A stretch of 21,990 nucleotides of DNA, taken from positions 1 to 21,990 of the forward strand of contig DATCEH010000107.1 of assembly GCA_036510225.1 (NCBI GenBank), in the 5' to 3' direction. The position numbers were made by a program, and so were the translations under genes. This document shows positions 6,685 through 14,134 of this stretch, one piece after another. The stretch's first letter is position 1. The number at the start of each line of letters is the position of its first letter. The notes under the pieces are model-generated. The model was not told the DNA's origin. It searched no databases and saw only the letters and a program-made list of their open reading frames with translations. This stretch comes from Palsa-513 sp036510225 (GTDB lineage: Bacteria > Actinomycetota > Thermoleophilia > Solirubrobacterales > Solirubrobacteraceae).

Positions 6685-8675
6685 CCTCCAATGGAGGGTA
6701 CGGGAAGCCCGGTCGTCGGATTCGTCGGCGCTGCCGCCGGCGCGCACTTGCCGCCGGTCAGGTGGTAGATGTTCATCACCGGGCCCGGGTTGCTGTAGGC
6801 CAGCGGGTAGTAGTCGAACGTCCAGTCGAAGTTGAACCGGACCGGCTTGCCCTTGGGTCCGTAGGGCGTCGACGAATAGATCAGCGTGCCCTGCTGGGCG
6901 AGCGCCCGGTAGTAGGCGATCGCACCGGGGACCTGTCCCGGGTCGACCTCCGCCCGGCCGAACTGCGTCTCGCCGGTCACCACGTAGCAGTAGCCGTGCG
7001 ACTCATAGAGCGGGATCAGGGCCGGCTGGAGGGTCTTCTCGTAGTCCTCGATGTTGACGACCGGGCCAGCCCCCATCGCGAGCGTCCCGTCCGGCTGAAC
7101 CTGGGTGTGGGTCGCCGGATACTTGATCCACCGGGCGCCGTTGACCGTGTCGAGCACGTGCCCGATGTCGGAGGCCCACTGGTCGGGGACGACCGGCTCG
7201 ACGACGATGTGCGAACCGGCCGGGACGTGGGCGACCATGTACGCGCGAGCCTCGTTGCGGGTATCCGGGCGGGAGTCGACGAGGCCGGAGTGGACGCTGT
7301 GGACGACCCCCTGACCGCACAGGGCGACAACCGCGACGGCGACCATCGTCGGCCGCAGCTCGGGCACCAGGCGGCCGATCCAGTCGGCCGCCTGGAGCAC
7401 GGCATACGCGGAGAGCAGGCAGAAGATCGGCAGGACGGGCATCAGCCAGCGGCCGAAGTACCGGTCCTGGAGTCCCATGAAGACGAGAAAGACGAGGACG
7501 GCCGGGACGAGCACCCCGATCAGGCGGCGCTCGCCCCACCAGAGCGCGATCGCCCCACCCAGCGCGGACAGGGCCGGGACCCAGCCGAGTCCCCAGGTCA
7601 GGGTCCAGAGGTAGTAGGTGATCCCGCTCCCGTGGGTCAGCCCGAGCTTCCCGGTCGCGTCGTCGCTCGCCGACGACTGGTGGGCGATGCCGCCGTGGAA
7701 GGCCGAGAAGTCGAGGACCGCGTACGGATCGGCGAAGACGAACGCGATCAGGGCGAGGACGCCGGCCGTGGCGAGCCCGGTCAGCGCGCTCCGGCTCCCG
7801 CCGGAACTTCGATAGTGGTAGACGGCCGCGGCGACCAGCGGGAGGAGGACGATCCCGCCGGTGTACTTGGTCGCGCTGGCCAGACCGAGCCCGATCCCGG
7901 CGATCACGTAGTCACGCATTCGCCCGTAGCGCAGGACGCCGGCGGTCGCCCACAGCGAGAGGGTCAGCGGCGCGAGTGTCGGGACGTCGTTGAGCGCGAG
8001 GTGGGCGTAGAAGACCGGGAGGAAGGCGACCGACATCAGCCCGGCCGCGAGCAGGCCGGTCCGACGGTTGAAGAGGCGGGCGCCGCACAGGTAGAGCAGC
8101 CAGACGGCCAGCGTCCCGAGCACGGCGGCAGTCGCCCGGGCGATTATCCAGACCTGGGTCGGGTTGCTCGCGAAGGTGTGCGACAGGGCCTTGCCGCCGC
8201 CGTACCAGATCCCGTAGACGACGTACAGGAGATACGTGTAGGCCGGCGGGTTGTTGAAGTACTCGGGGTTCAGGTTGTGCCCGAAGAGGCCGATCGCCCG
8301 GGGTACGAAGTGGGCGTTCTCGTCAGAGTTGTAGGCATACGGAAGGCCGCTCCTGATCCCCCACAGCCGCAGGCCGAGGGCGAGCACGAGGATGCCGAGG
8401 ACGGCCACAGCCCAGCGTCCGCGGTGCGACGAGTCGTCCGCGCGCGTCGTCTCCTGACCGCGCGGACGCGCAGCGATCCTCCGCAGGGCCGCGCCCGGCC
8501 GCGGCCGGGCGGGCTGGGGCTGGGGCTGGGGCTGGGGCGGGACGTACTCCGGCTGGGGTGGGACGTACTCCGGCTGGGGCGGGACATACTCGGGCTGGGG
8601 CGGGGAGAACGGCCGCCGGGCCGGGGCATGGGCGTGCTCGGGCGGGTCGAAGAGCAGGCTGCGGATCGATCTCAT
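6681..8675 (-). CDS. GT-C membrane glycosyltransferase, family 39/ArnT-like
   Basis: 664 residues, multi-spanning. A cytoplasmic Pro-rich N-terminus (residues 25-60, PPQPEYV three times, then PQ repeats) precedes the first membrane helix at about 88-105. Just after it comes YNSDENAHF (Asp118-Glu119), the acidic pair in the first outer loop typical of GT-C enzymes that use polyprenyl-phosphate sugars. Many hydrophobic helices run to about residue 440 (for example LLYVVYGIWYGG, ATAAVLGTLAVWLLYLCGARLF). They are followed by a roughly 200-residue extracytoplasmic C-terminal domain (YPATHTQVQPDGTL, YESHGYCYVVTGETQFG). Likely role: transfer of a sugar from a lipid carrier to a surface glycan or protein; the acceptor is unknown. 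The start at 8675 has no clear Shine-Dalgarno. Its stop overlaps ribD by 4 bp. Confidence 0.8.
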   Translation of the reverse strand: MRSIRSLLFDPPEHAHAPARRPFSPPQPEYVPPQPEYVPPQPEYVPPQPQPQPQPARPRPGAALRRIAARPRGQETTRADDSSHRGRWAVAVLGILVLALGLRLWGIRSGLPYAYNSDENAHFVPRAIGLFGHNLNPEYFNNPPAYTYLLYVVYGIWYGGGKALSHTFASNPTQVWIIARATAAVLGTLAVWLLYLCGARLFNRRTGLLAAGLMSVAFLPVFYAHLALNDVPTLAPLTLSLWATAGVLRYGRMRDYVIAGIGLGLASATKYTGGIVLLPLVAAAVYHYRSSGGSRSALTGLATAGVLALIAFVFADPYAVLDFSAFHGGIAHQSSASDDATGKLGLTHGSGITYYLWTLTWGLGWVPALSALGGAIALWWGERRLIGVLVPAVLVFLVFMGLQDRYFGRWLMPVLPIFCLLSAYAVLQAADWIGRLVPELRPTMVAVAVVALCGQGVVHSVHSGLVDSRPDTRNEARAYMVAHVPAGSHIVVEPVVPDQWASDIGHVLDTVNGARWIKYPATHTQVQPDGTLAMGAGPVVNIEDYEKTLQPALIPLYESHGYCYVVTGETQFGRAEVDPGQVPGAIAYYRALAQQGTLIYSSTPYGPKGKPVRFNFDWTFDYYPLAYSNPGPVMNIYHLTGGKCAPAAAPTNPTTGLPVPSIGG
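8541..8603. repeat. 21 bp tandem repeat encoding PPQPEYV x3
   Basis: Three near-identical 21 bp units in frame with the GT-C gene on the minus strand, flanked toward the protein C-terminus by a shorter GGCTGG repeat (about 8515-8540) that encodes PQ dipeptides. It makes a Pro-rich, Tyr-containing cytoplasmic tail. Confidence 0.85.
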
Positions 8676-8730
8676 GATCGACCGGGCCCGTCGGCCTGCG
8701 GGTGAGTCGGGTGTCGGACGGTTCTGGCCA

Positions 8731-10290
8731 TCAGCAGTTCACGTACGCACCGTAGTACTGCGTGGTGGCAACCCGCACGAAGCCAGCCATCGGGACCTGC
8801 TCGGCCGGGTTGTCGGTGTTGTCGACGAGCGCCTCGCGGGCGACGGCGAGTCCGGTCGGGTAGAGCGCGACGCCGCGCTGGATGCTCCGCATCAGCGCGG
8901 GCTTGCCGGCCGCCTGGAGGACGAGCGCCTGGCTGCGGTCGACGACACCCGACGGTCCCCGCTGGAGGATCCAGCGGGCGTCGGGGACCAGCTTGCGGTT
9001 GGGCAGCGAGAGCGGCCCGCACCGCAGGCCGGCGGCGACCTTCGGCTGGCTGAGGATCGCGGCGAGCTCGACGTGGGAGTCGCCGCGGAAGCCGAGCTCG
9101 GTCTGGATCTGCTGGATGCTGACGGTTGTGGCGGCAGCCGTGACCCCGTAGACGGTCAGGACGAGCGCGCCGAGCGCCCACACCCGCCGGAGCAGGCCGC
9201 CGGGCTCGAGCATCGTCCAACCGGCGAGGGCCACCGCGCAGAAGATAAGGACCATCAGGGCCGGGAGGAGCAGGTACCGGTCGATCACCGAGAGGCCGGC
9301 CGCGCCGATCACCCCGAACGTGACCATGCCGATCACGAGCAGCACCAGGGGAATCACGACGCGGGTCGGGACGAGCCAGATCGCCAGGCCGAGGCCGGCG
9401 ATCGCGCCCACGAGCAGCGGGCCCTTGTCGAGGCGGACGAGGAAGGTCCACAGCGAGGACGGGACCGAACCGAGTCCCGAGTTGCGCCCGAGGGCGGCGG
9501 CGAGGCCGCTGGTCGAGTGCAGCGAGAAGAGCGGGTCGCCGGTCTCCAGATCGTCGAGACCCGCCCAGATCAGGGGGCCGGCGGCGGTCAGGCCGGCGTA
9601 GAGCAGGCGCCGGCGCCAGGAGGCCGGCCAGGCGCACCAGAGGAAGTAGAGGCCGGCGATCAGCCAGGCGTCTGGACGCATCAGCTCGGCGGCGAGCAGG
9701 AGCACGAAGACGGGGGTTCCCCGGCGCGGGTGCTGGGCCTCGAGCGCGGCCGCCCAGACGACGACCGCCATGTAGGGGATGTCGATGTAGCCGCGGACGG
9801 CGAGGAAGCTGAGGTTGAAGCGGCTGAGCAGGAGGGCGGCGGCGACGACGCCGACGAGCGGCGTGAAGACGACCCGGCCGAGCCTGTAGACGCCGGCGAC
9901 GATCGCGAGGAACGAGGCGATCGTCGAGAGGATCATGACCCGCTCGGCGTGCTGGCCGAGGGGCGAGAGGAGAGCGCCGAAGGCGATCGAGAGGGGATGC
10001 TCGGTCGGCGCGCGGTAGACCTGGAAGGTGAGCGCGTGGAGGTGCAGCGCCTCGCGACCCCAGAGCAGGGCGTAGTCGGAATCGTAGATCGGGTAGGTCG
10101 GGTAGACGAGCGCGCCGATCGCCGCGCCGACGCAGACGAGGGCGAACGCCCCGCGGGCCCAGACCGCCTCGGGGACTCGACCAAGCCGCCGGCGCGAGTC
10201 GCGGACCCAGGCGCGCGCGTGCGCAAGGCGGGCGAGCCCGGACCGGGGCCGGGTGAGCGTCGTCGCGAGTTCCATCGAGGTGGTTCTCAC
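8731..10290 (-). CDS. GT-C-like multi-spanning membrane glycosyltransferase
   Basis: 519 residues. A basic N-terminus is followed by a membrane helix at about 46-64 and an outer-loop acidic motif YPIYDSDYALLWGREALHL (Asp70, Asp72), then PTEHPLSIAFGALL. This arrangement is typical of the GT-C superfamily. Around ten further hydrophobic helices follow to about residue 385. The C-terminal roughly 130 residues look globular and extracytoplasmic and end YYGAYVNC. It probably uses a polyprenyl-linked sugar donor; donor and acceptor are unknown. It lies 55 bp upstream of the second GT-C gene on the same strand, so the two are likely co-transcribed into the rib operon. The start is uncertain: GTG at 10290 is the longest, ATG at 10275 (MELATTL) is also possible, and neither has a strong ribosome binding site. 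Confidence 0.74.
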   Translation of the reverse strand: MRTTSMELATTLTRPRSGLARLAHARAWVRDSRRRLGRVPEAVWARGAFALVCVGAAIGALVYPTYPIYDSDYALLWGREALHLHALTFQVYRAPTEHPLSIAFGALLSPLGQHAERVMILSTIASFLAIVAGVYRLGRVVFTPLVGVVAAALLLSRFNLSFLAVRGYIDIPYMAVVVWAAALEAQHPRRGTPVFVLLLAAELMRPDAWLIAGLYFLWCAWPASWRRRLLYAGLTAAGPLIWAGLDDLETGDPLFSLHSTSGLAAALGRNSGLGSVPSSLWTFLVRLDKGPLLVGAIAGLGLAIWLVPTRVVIPLVLLVIGMVTFGVIGAAGLSVIDRYLLLPALMVLIFCAVALAGWTMLEPGGLLRRVWALGALVLTVYGVTAAATTVSIQQIQTELGFRGDSHVELAAILSQPKVAAGLRCGPLSLPNRKLVPDARWILQRGPSGVVDRSQALVLQAAGKPALMRSIQRGVALYPTGLAVAREALVDNTDNPAEQVPMAGFVRVATTQYYGAYVNC

Positions 10291-10474
10291 CAGAGCGGGG
10301 CCAGCGGCCCGGCCGTACGTGGCGCGCCGCCGCTGTCTCTGGGATACTGGCGGCCAGTTTACGGTAAGGCCCGCGCGGCGACCGCCGGTCTGGCCGGCGC
10401 CCCGACACCCACGCCAGGATCGGGTCGCACGGCCCGCGGGGTGCGTCGTCCGGGGCGAGGCCGCGTGATTTCAG
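10291..10474. promoter_or_regulatory. Divergent promoter region of the glycan block
   Basis: This 184 bp gap separates the minus-strand GT-C genes from the plus-strand GT2 operon. It contains a perfect palindrome ACTGGCGGCCAGT at 10346-10358 and, beside it, the near-palindrome TTACGGTAA. On the minus strand TAAACT (10361-10356) overlaps the palindrome and could be a -10 box. Regulator and start sites are unknown. Confidence 0.4.
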
Positions 10475-11530
10475 ATGAAGCTGATCATCCAAATTCCCTG
10501 CAAGGACGAGGCGGACCAGCTGCCGGCGACACTCGGCGACCTACCGCGGAAGCTGACCGGCTTCGACGAGGTCGAGTGGCTCGTGATCGACGACGGGTCG
10601 ACTGACGAGACGATCAAGGTCGCGCGTGCGCACGGCGTCGACCACATCGTCAAGCTGACCAACAACAAGGGCCTGGCGATGGCCTTCCAGGCTGGCCTGG
10701 ACGCGTGCCTGAAGCTCGGGGCCGACGTGATCGTCAACACGGACGCCGACAACCAGTACCAGGGCGGCGACGTCGCGAAGCTGGTCGGGCCGATCATCGA
10801 CGGACGGGCGGACATGGTCGTCGGGGATCGCGTCGTCAGCTCGATCGACCATTTCTCCGGGCCGAAGAAGATGCTCCAGCGACTCGGGTCGTGGGTCGTC
10901 CGGCGGGCTTCGTCGACGACGGTGCCGGACACGACGTCCGGCTTCCGTGCATACAACCGGGAGGCGGCGATCCAGATGATGGTCGTCTCGAAGTTCACCT
11001 ACACCCTGGAGACGATCATCCAGGCCGGGAAGCTTCTCGTCGCGGTCGACCACGTGGCGATCCGGACGAACCCGAAGACGCGGGAGTCGCGGCTGTTCCC
11101 GTCGATGGGAGCCTACGTCCGGCGCAACGCGGTCTCGATCTTCAGGATCTACTCCCAGTACGAGCCGCTGCGCGTGTTCTGGGGAGCGGCGAGCCTGGTC
11201 GGCCTCGCGGCGATCCTCGTCTGGGGGCGGTTCGCGTACTTCTATGTCGACGGTAGCGGCAAGGGACACGTCCAGTCGCTGATCCTCGGAGCCGTGCTCT
11301 TCAACGCCGCGGTCGTGCTCGCCGCGCTCGGCGTGATCGGCGACCTCCTCAGCGCCCAGCGGGTGATGATCCAGCGGACCTTCGAGCGGGTCCGGCGGAT
11401 CGAACTGAAGATCGGCGTCGCCCCGTCCCACTACGAGCCGGGCGCGCGGGAGACCGGGGTCGCGAAGACGACGGGGGCCGACAGCGCACCGGCGACGGGC
11501 AAGTACGAGACGATCGAGATCCAGGTATGA
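10475..11530 (+). CDS. GT2 glycosyltransferase with C-terminal membrane anchor
   Basis: 351 residues. The GT-A fold of family 2 is clear: the opening strand MKLIIQIPCKDEADQLPATL, nucleotide-binding DDGS at 39-42, DxD-like NTDADNQY with Asp90 and Asp92 for metal and sugar nucleotide, and SGFRAYNREA at about 155-164. Two membrane helices follow at about 235-258 and 268-292, then a polar tail. This layout matches bacterial polyprenyl-phosphate sugar transferases (dolichol-phosphate-mannose synthase-like), which make the lipid-linked donors that GT-C enzymes use. The two GT-C genes lie divergently next door, so a donor-supplier role is a reasonable inference. The ATG start fits the family N-terminus exactly. 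First gene of a plus-strand operon with the methyltransferase 31 bp downstream. Confidence 0.88.
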   Translation: MKLIIQIPCKDEADQLPATLGDLPRKLTGFDEVEWLVIDDGSTDETIKVARAHGVDHIVKLTNNKGLAMAFQAGLDACLKLGADVIVNTDADNQYQGGDVAKLVGPIIDGRADMVVGDRVVSSIDHFSGPKKMLQRLGSWVVRRASSTTVPDTTSGFRAYNREAAIQMMVVSKFTYTLETIIQAGKLLVAVDHVAIRTNPKTRESRLFPSMGAYVRRNAVSIFRIYSQYEPLRVFWGAASLVGLAAILVWGRFAYFYVDGSGKGHVQSLILGAVLFNAAVVLAALGVIGDLLSAQRVMIQRTFERVRRIELKIGVAPSHYEPGARETGVAKTTGADSAPATGKYETIEIQV

Positions 11531-11561
11531 GCGTCGGCGTAAAGGGGATCGAGGTCGGGGC

Positions 11562-12185
11562 ATGACGACCACGACGACGTCGGCCGAGGGGATCGTCACC
11601 GGCAACACCTACGACAAGTACGGCTCGACCAACCCCGTGGTCCGCCGGCTGATGGGTCGCTTCGAGGCCACCCTCGACGAGCTGTTTCTAGCGGCTGATC
11701 CCCAGTCGCTGCTGGACATCGGCTGCGGTGAGGGTGTCCTGACCCACAAGTGGGCCGGGCGTCTGGCCGGCCGACGGGTGGTCGGACTGGACCTCGACGA
11801 TCCGCTGCTCCACGCGGAGTGGGCCAAGCGGTCGGCGCCGAACCTGGAGTACCTCGTGATGAAGGCCGAGAACCTGCCGTTCGCCGACGACGAGTTCGAC
11901 GTCGCCAGCGCGATCGAGGTGCTCGAGCACGTCCCGGATCCGGAGCACACGGTCGGGGAGATGGCCCGCTGCGCGAAGCGTCACCTGCTCGTCTCGGTGC
12001 CGCGCGAGCCGCTCTGGCGCGGGCTCAACATGGCCCGGGGGGCGTACGTCAAGGAGCTCGGGAACACGCCCGGCCACGTCAACCACTGGTCGAAGCGGAG
12101 CTTCGTCAGTCTCCTGGGCCGGCACGGCGAGGTAGTCGAGGCCCGGTCGCCGTTCCCGTGGACGATGTTGCTCGTCCGCCTGTGA
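11562..12185 (+). CDS. Class I SAM-dependent methyltransferase
   Basis: 207 residues. Methyltransferase motifs in order: LLDIGCGEGVLT (residues 50-61, SAM glycine loop), GLDLDDPLL (75-83, acidic residue for the ribose), AENLPFADDEFDVASAIEVLEHV (102-124). It belongs to the Methyltransf_11 type often found in glycan clusters, where it methylates a sugar or lipid intermediate; the substrate cannot be read from sequence. ATG 11562 has GAGG seven bases upstream. Its TGA overlaps the GTG proposed for the flippase (GTGA), implying coupled translation. Confidence 0.85.
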   Translation: MTTTTTSAEGIVTGNTYDKYGSTNPVVRRLMGRFEATLDELFLAADPQSLLDIGCGEGVLTHKWAGRLAGRRVVGLDLDDPLLHAEWAKRSAPNLEYLVMKAENLPFADDEFDVASAIEVLEHVPDPEHTVGEMARCAKRHLLVSVPREPLWRGLNMARGAYVKELGNTPGHVNHWSKRSFVSLLGRHGEVVEARSPFPWTMLLVRL

Positions 12186-13561
12186 GCGGAGCGCCGGCCC
12201 GAGCGCCGGCCGATGGAGCGCCGGCCCGGGCGCCCGCAGAGCAGCCTGGGGCCGGGGCGCCGGCGGCACGCTCATATGGGAGCGGGGCACGGATGCTGTC
12301 GATCGGGATCGCGTCGACCGGCGTGCTGACGTTCGCGTACTTCTCGATCGCCAGTCACGTCCTCAACTCGGTCGCGGTCGATCGGCTGGACGTCCTGTGG
12401 TCGGTGATGTTCGTGATCATCTCGGTGATCTACCGGCCGATCGAGCAACTCCTGTCGAGGTCGATCGCCGACCGCCTGGCCCGGGGTCTCGACCGCCAGT
12501 CGCTGGGCATCCCGATCGCGATCCAGGCAGCGTTTGCACTGGTCTTCCTGGCCGTGGCGTTGAGCGTCCGCGACACGCTGGTCAAGCACGTCTTCGACGG
12601 CTACTCGACGCTCTACTGGGTGCTGGTCGTCGGGACGCTGGCCTACGCGGCGAGCTACTTCGCGCGGGGGTGGCTGGCCGGCCACAAGTACTTCGCGCTC
12701 TACGGAGGGCTCGTCTTCATGGAGGCGACATCGCGCCTGGCGTTCGTGCTCGCCGTCGCCCTGGGAGTCGCGCACGGCCAGTCGGCGGTCGCGATCGGGA
12801 TCGCGGCGGCGCCGTTCGTCTCGCTTGTCGTCGTGCCGGCGGCGTTCGCGCGCCAGCGTCGCACGCCCGCCGCCGCCACCCACGCCGGCCCGGAGTCCGA
12901 CGACCATGCGATGACGATGCGGGGCGGCACCGGCTTCGCGCTGTCGGTCTCGGGAATCCAACTGGCCGAGCAGGCGCTCCTGAACGCCGCCGTCCTGACG
13001 GTCGACGCGACATCGGGAAGCCGCACGCTCGCGGGCATCGTCTTCAACGTGCTGCTGATCACGCGCGCGCCACTGCAGCTCTTCCAGGCGATCCAGACGT
13101 CGCTCCTGCCGCACCTCGCCGGGCTCGAGGCGACCCAGGGGACCGCGGCTTTCACGCGGGCGATCCGCACGACCGTCCTGGCCATCTCAGGATTCTCCGG
13201 AGCGGTCGCGGTCGGGTTGCTGGCGATCGGCCCGTTCGTGATGTCACATCTGTTCGGCCAGCACTACGCCTACAACCGCTTCGGTCTGGCCCTGATCGCC
13301 GTGGGCATGGGCCTGCACCTGACCGGCGGGACGCTCAACCAGGCGGCGCTCGCGCGCGGACGGGCAGCAGCGGCGGCGGCGACGTGGCTCGGCGTGGCAG
13401 CGGTCTTCGTCGTCTGGATGGTGCTACCGGTGATCGGCAACCAGATGCTGAGGGTCGAGGTCGGCTACAGCGGGGCGGCCGGACTGCTCGCCGTCGGCCT
13501 GACGCTGCTCTACCGCCGGGGCGCCGCACCGACAAAGACACGCACCGGTCGGGCCGAGTGA
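12182..13561 (+). CDS. MOP-superfamily polysaccharide flippase-like membrane protein
   Basis: 459 residues from GTG at 12182. Residues 1-37 are a low-complexity Ala/Pro leader (GAPARAPADGAPARAPAEQP); the membrane part starts near MLSIGIASTGVLTFAYFSIA. About 12 hydrophobic helices follow, with a polar cytoplasmic loop in the middle (RQRRTPAAATHAGPESDDHA). The organisation and scattered motifs (YRPIEQLLSRSIADRLARG, LLITRAPLQLFQAIQTSLLPHLA) fit Wzx/MATE-type exporters that move lipid-linked oligosaccharides across the membrane. Next to GT2 and methyltransferase genes, this would be the export step. Start choice: the GTG overlap supports 12182, but ATG 12293 (MLSIGI) would remove the odd leader and leave a normal flippase N-terminus. 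Substrate unknown. Confidence 0.8.
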   Translation: MSGAPARAPADGAPARAPAEQPGAGAPAARSYGSGARMLSIGIASTGVLTFAYFSIASHVLNSVAVDRLDVLWSVMFVIISVIYRPIEQLLSRSIADRLARGLDRQSLGIPIAIQAAFALVFLAVALSVRDTLVKHVFDGYSTLYWVLVVGTLAYAASYFARGWLAGHKYFALYGGLVFMEATSRLAFVLAVALGVAHGQSAVAIGIAAAPFVSLVVVPAAFARQRRTPAAATHAGPESDDHAMTMRGGTGFALSVSGIQLAEQALLNAAVLTVDATSGSRTLAGIVFNVLLITRAPLQLFQAIQTSLLPHLAGLEATQGTAAFTRAIRTTVLAISGFSGAVAVGLLAIGPFVMSHLFGQHYAYNRFGLALIAVGMGLHLTGGTLNQAALARGRAAAAAATWLGVAAVFVVWMVLPVIGNQMLRVEVGYSGAAGLLAVGLTLLYRRGAAPTKTRTGRAE

Positions 13562-13573
13562 CATAGATCGCGG

Positions 13574-13969
13574 ATGATGATCGCCGCGGTCGCCCCGCCC
13601 GGAAGACTGGGTTGCAACCTTCCGTTCACGGCGAGCTCCGCCCCGCCGGCTGGCCGACTGGTGGCCACGGGGGTCTTCAAGCCGGTGGAGCGGGCCGTGC
13701 GAGTCGCGCTGCTCGGAGAGACCGAGTCGACCGAGCTGGTCATCCGCGCGTATGCGCTGGACGGGAGGCGAGTCGACGCGTTTCTCGACTACGAGTACTC
13801 GTGCGGGACGCCGAGCGCTTCACTGCGACTGGTCTTTCCGGTCAAGGCGAACACGGTGGGCGCGGCGATCCGCGCCCACGGGAACGACCGGGTGCGGGTC
13901 GTCGTGAGGATGATCAACGCGAACGGTGTCGAGACGACGCTGCGACGAGTCATCCGCGTCACCGCCTGA
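13574..13969 (+). CDS. Small hypothetical protein, probably beta-rich
   Basis: 131 residues, family not recognised. It begins 12 bp after the flippase stop on the same strand, and its codons end mostly in G or C like the neighbouring genes, which supports it being real. The body alternates hydrophobic and polar residues (RAVRVALLGE, ELVIRAYALDG, SLRLVFPVKANTVGAA, RVRVVVRMINANG), suggesting a beta-sandwich. A CNL near residue 14 and one later Cys (YSCGTP) are present. No convincing signal peptide or membrane helix is seen. The start is uncertain (ATG ATG at 13574-13579, weak ribosome binding site). It probably belongs to the glycan operon; no function is proposed. Confidence 0.6.
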   Translation: MMIAAVAPPGRLGCNLPFTASSAPPAGRLVATGVFKPVERAVRVALLGETESTELVIRAYALDGRRVDAFLDYEYSCGTPSASLRLVFPVKANTVGAAIRAHGNDRVRVVVRMINANGVETTLRRVIRVTA

Positions 13970-14134
13970 CCCGGGCCGGCCGCGACCGTTACGCGCCGCG
14001 ACAATGACCGCAGAGCGCTGACCACCCTCCACCGGCCGGCGCGGCGCCCGCGGCCTGAGATCGAGCCCGGCCCGGGACGGCGTAGCCGCCCGCCGACCAC
14101 AGCCGTCGTGGCGGCTCGCCGGCCCGGGGACGCT

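Noticed and set aside
6600..6760. FMN riboswitch before ribD
   Set aside because: This region is coding for the end of the GT-C gene and overlaps ribD; no conserved RFN-element segments were recognised.
6762..8705. 647-codon plus-strand frame opposite the GT-C gene
   Set aside because: Translation is Arg/Asp/Gly-rich and hydrophilic throughout; the minus strand encodes a clear membrane protein.
8672..10605. Long overlapping frames on both strands around the second GT-C gene (8672-10492 minus, 8674-10605 plus)
   Set aside because: Both are Arg/Pro- or Asp/Gly-rich shadows; only the 8731-10290 frame shows membrane helices and a GT-C motif.
11750..12181. Upstream extension of the flippase frame inside the methyltransferase gene
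   Set aside because: It is a shadow of the methyltransferase; the GTGA overlap at 12182 marks the natural boundary.
13970..14134. Intrinsic terminator between the convergent glycan operon and stress-protein genes
   Set aside because: Only diffuse GC-rich pairing and no T-tract; no single stem stands out.
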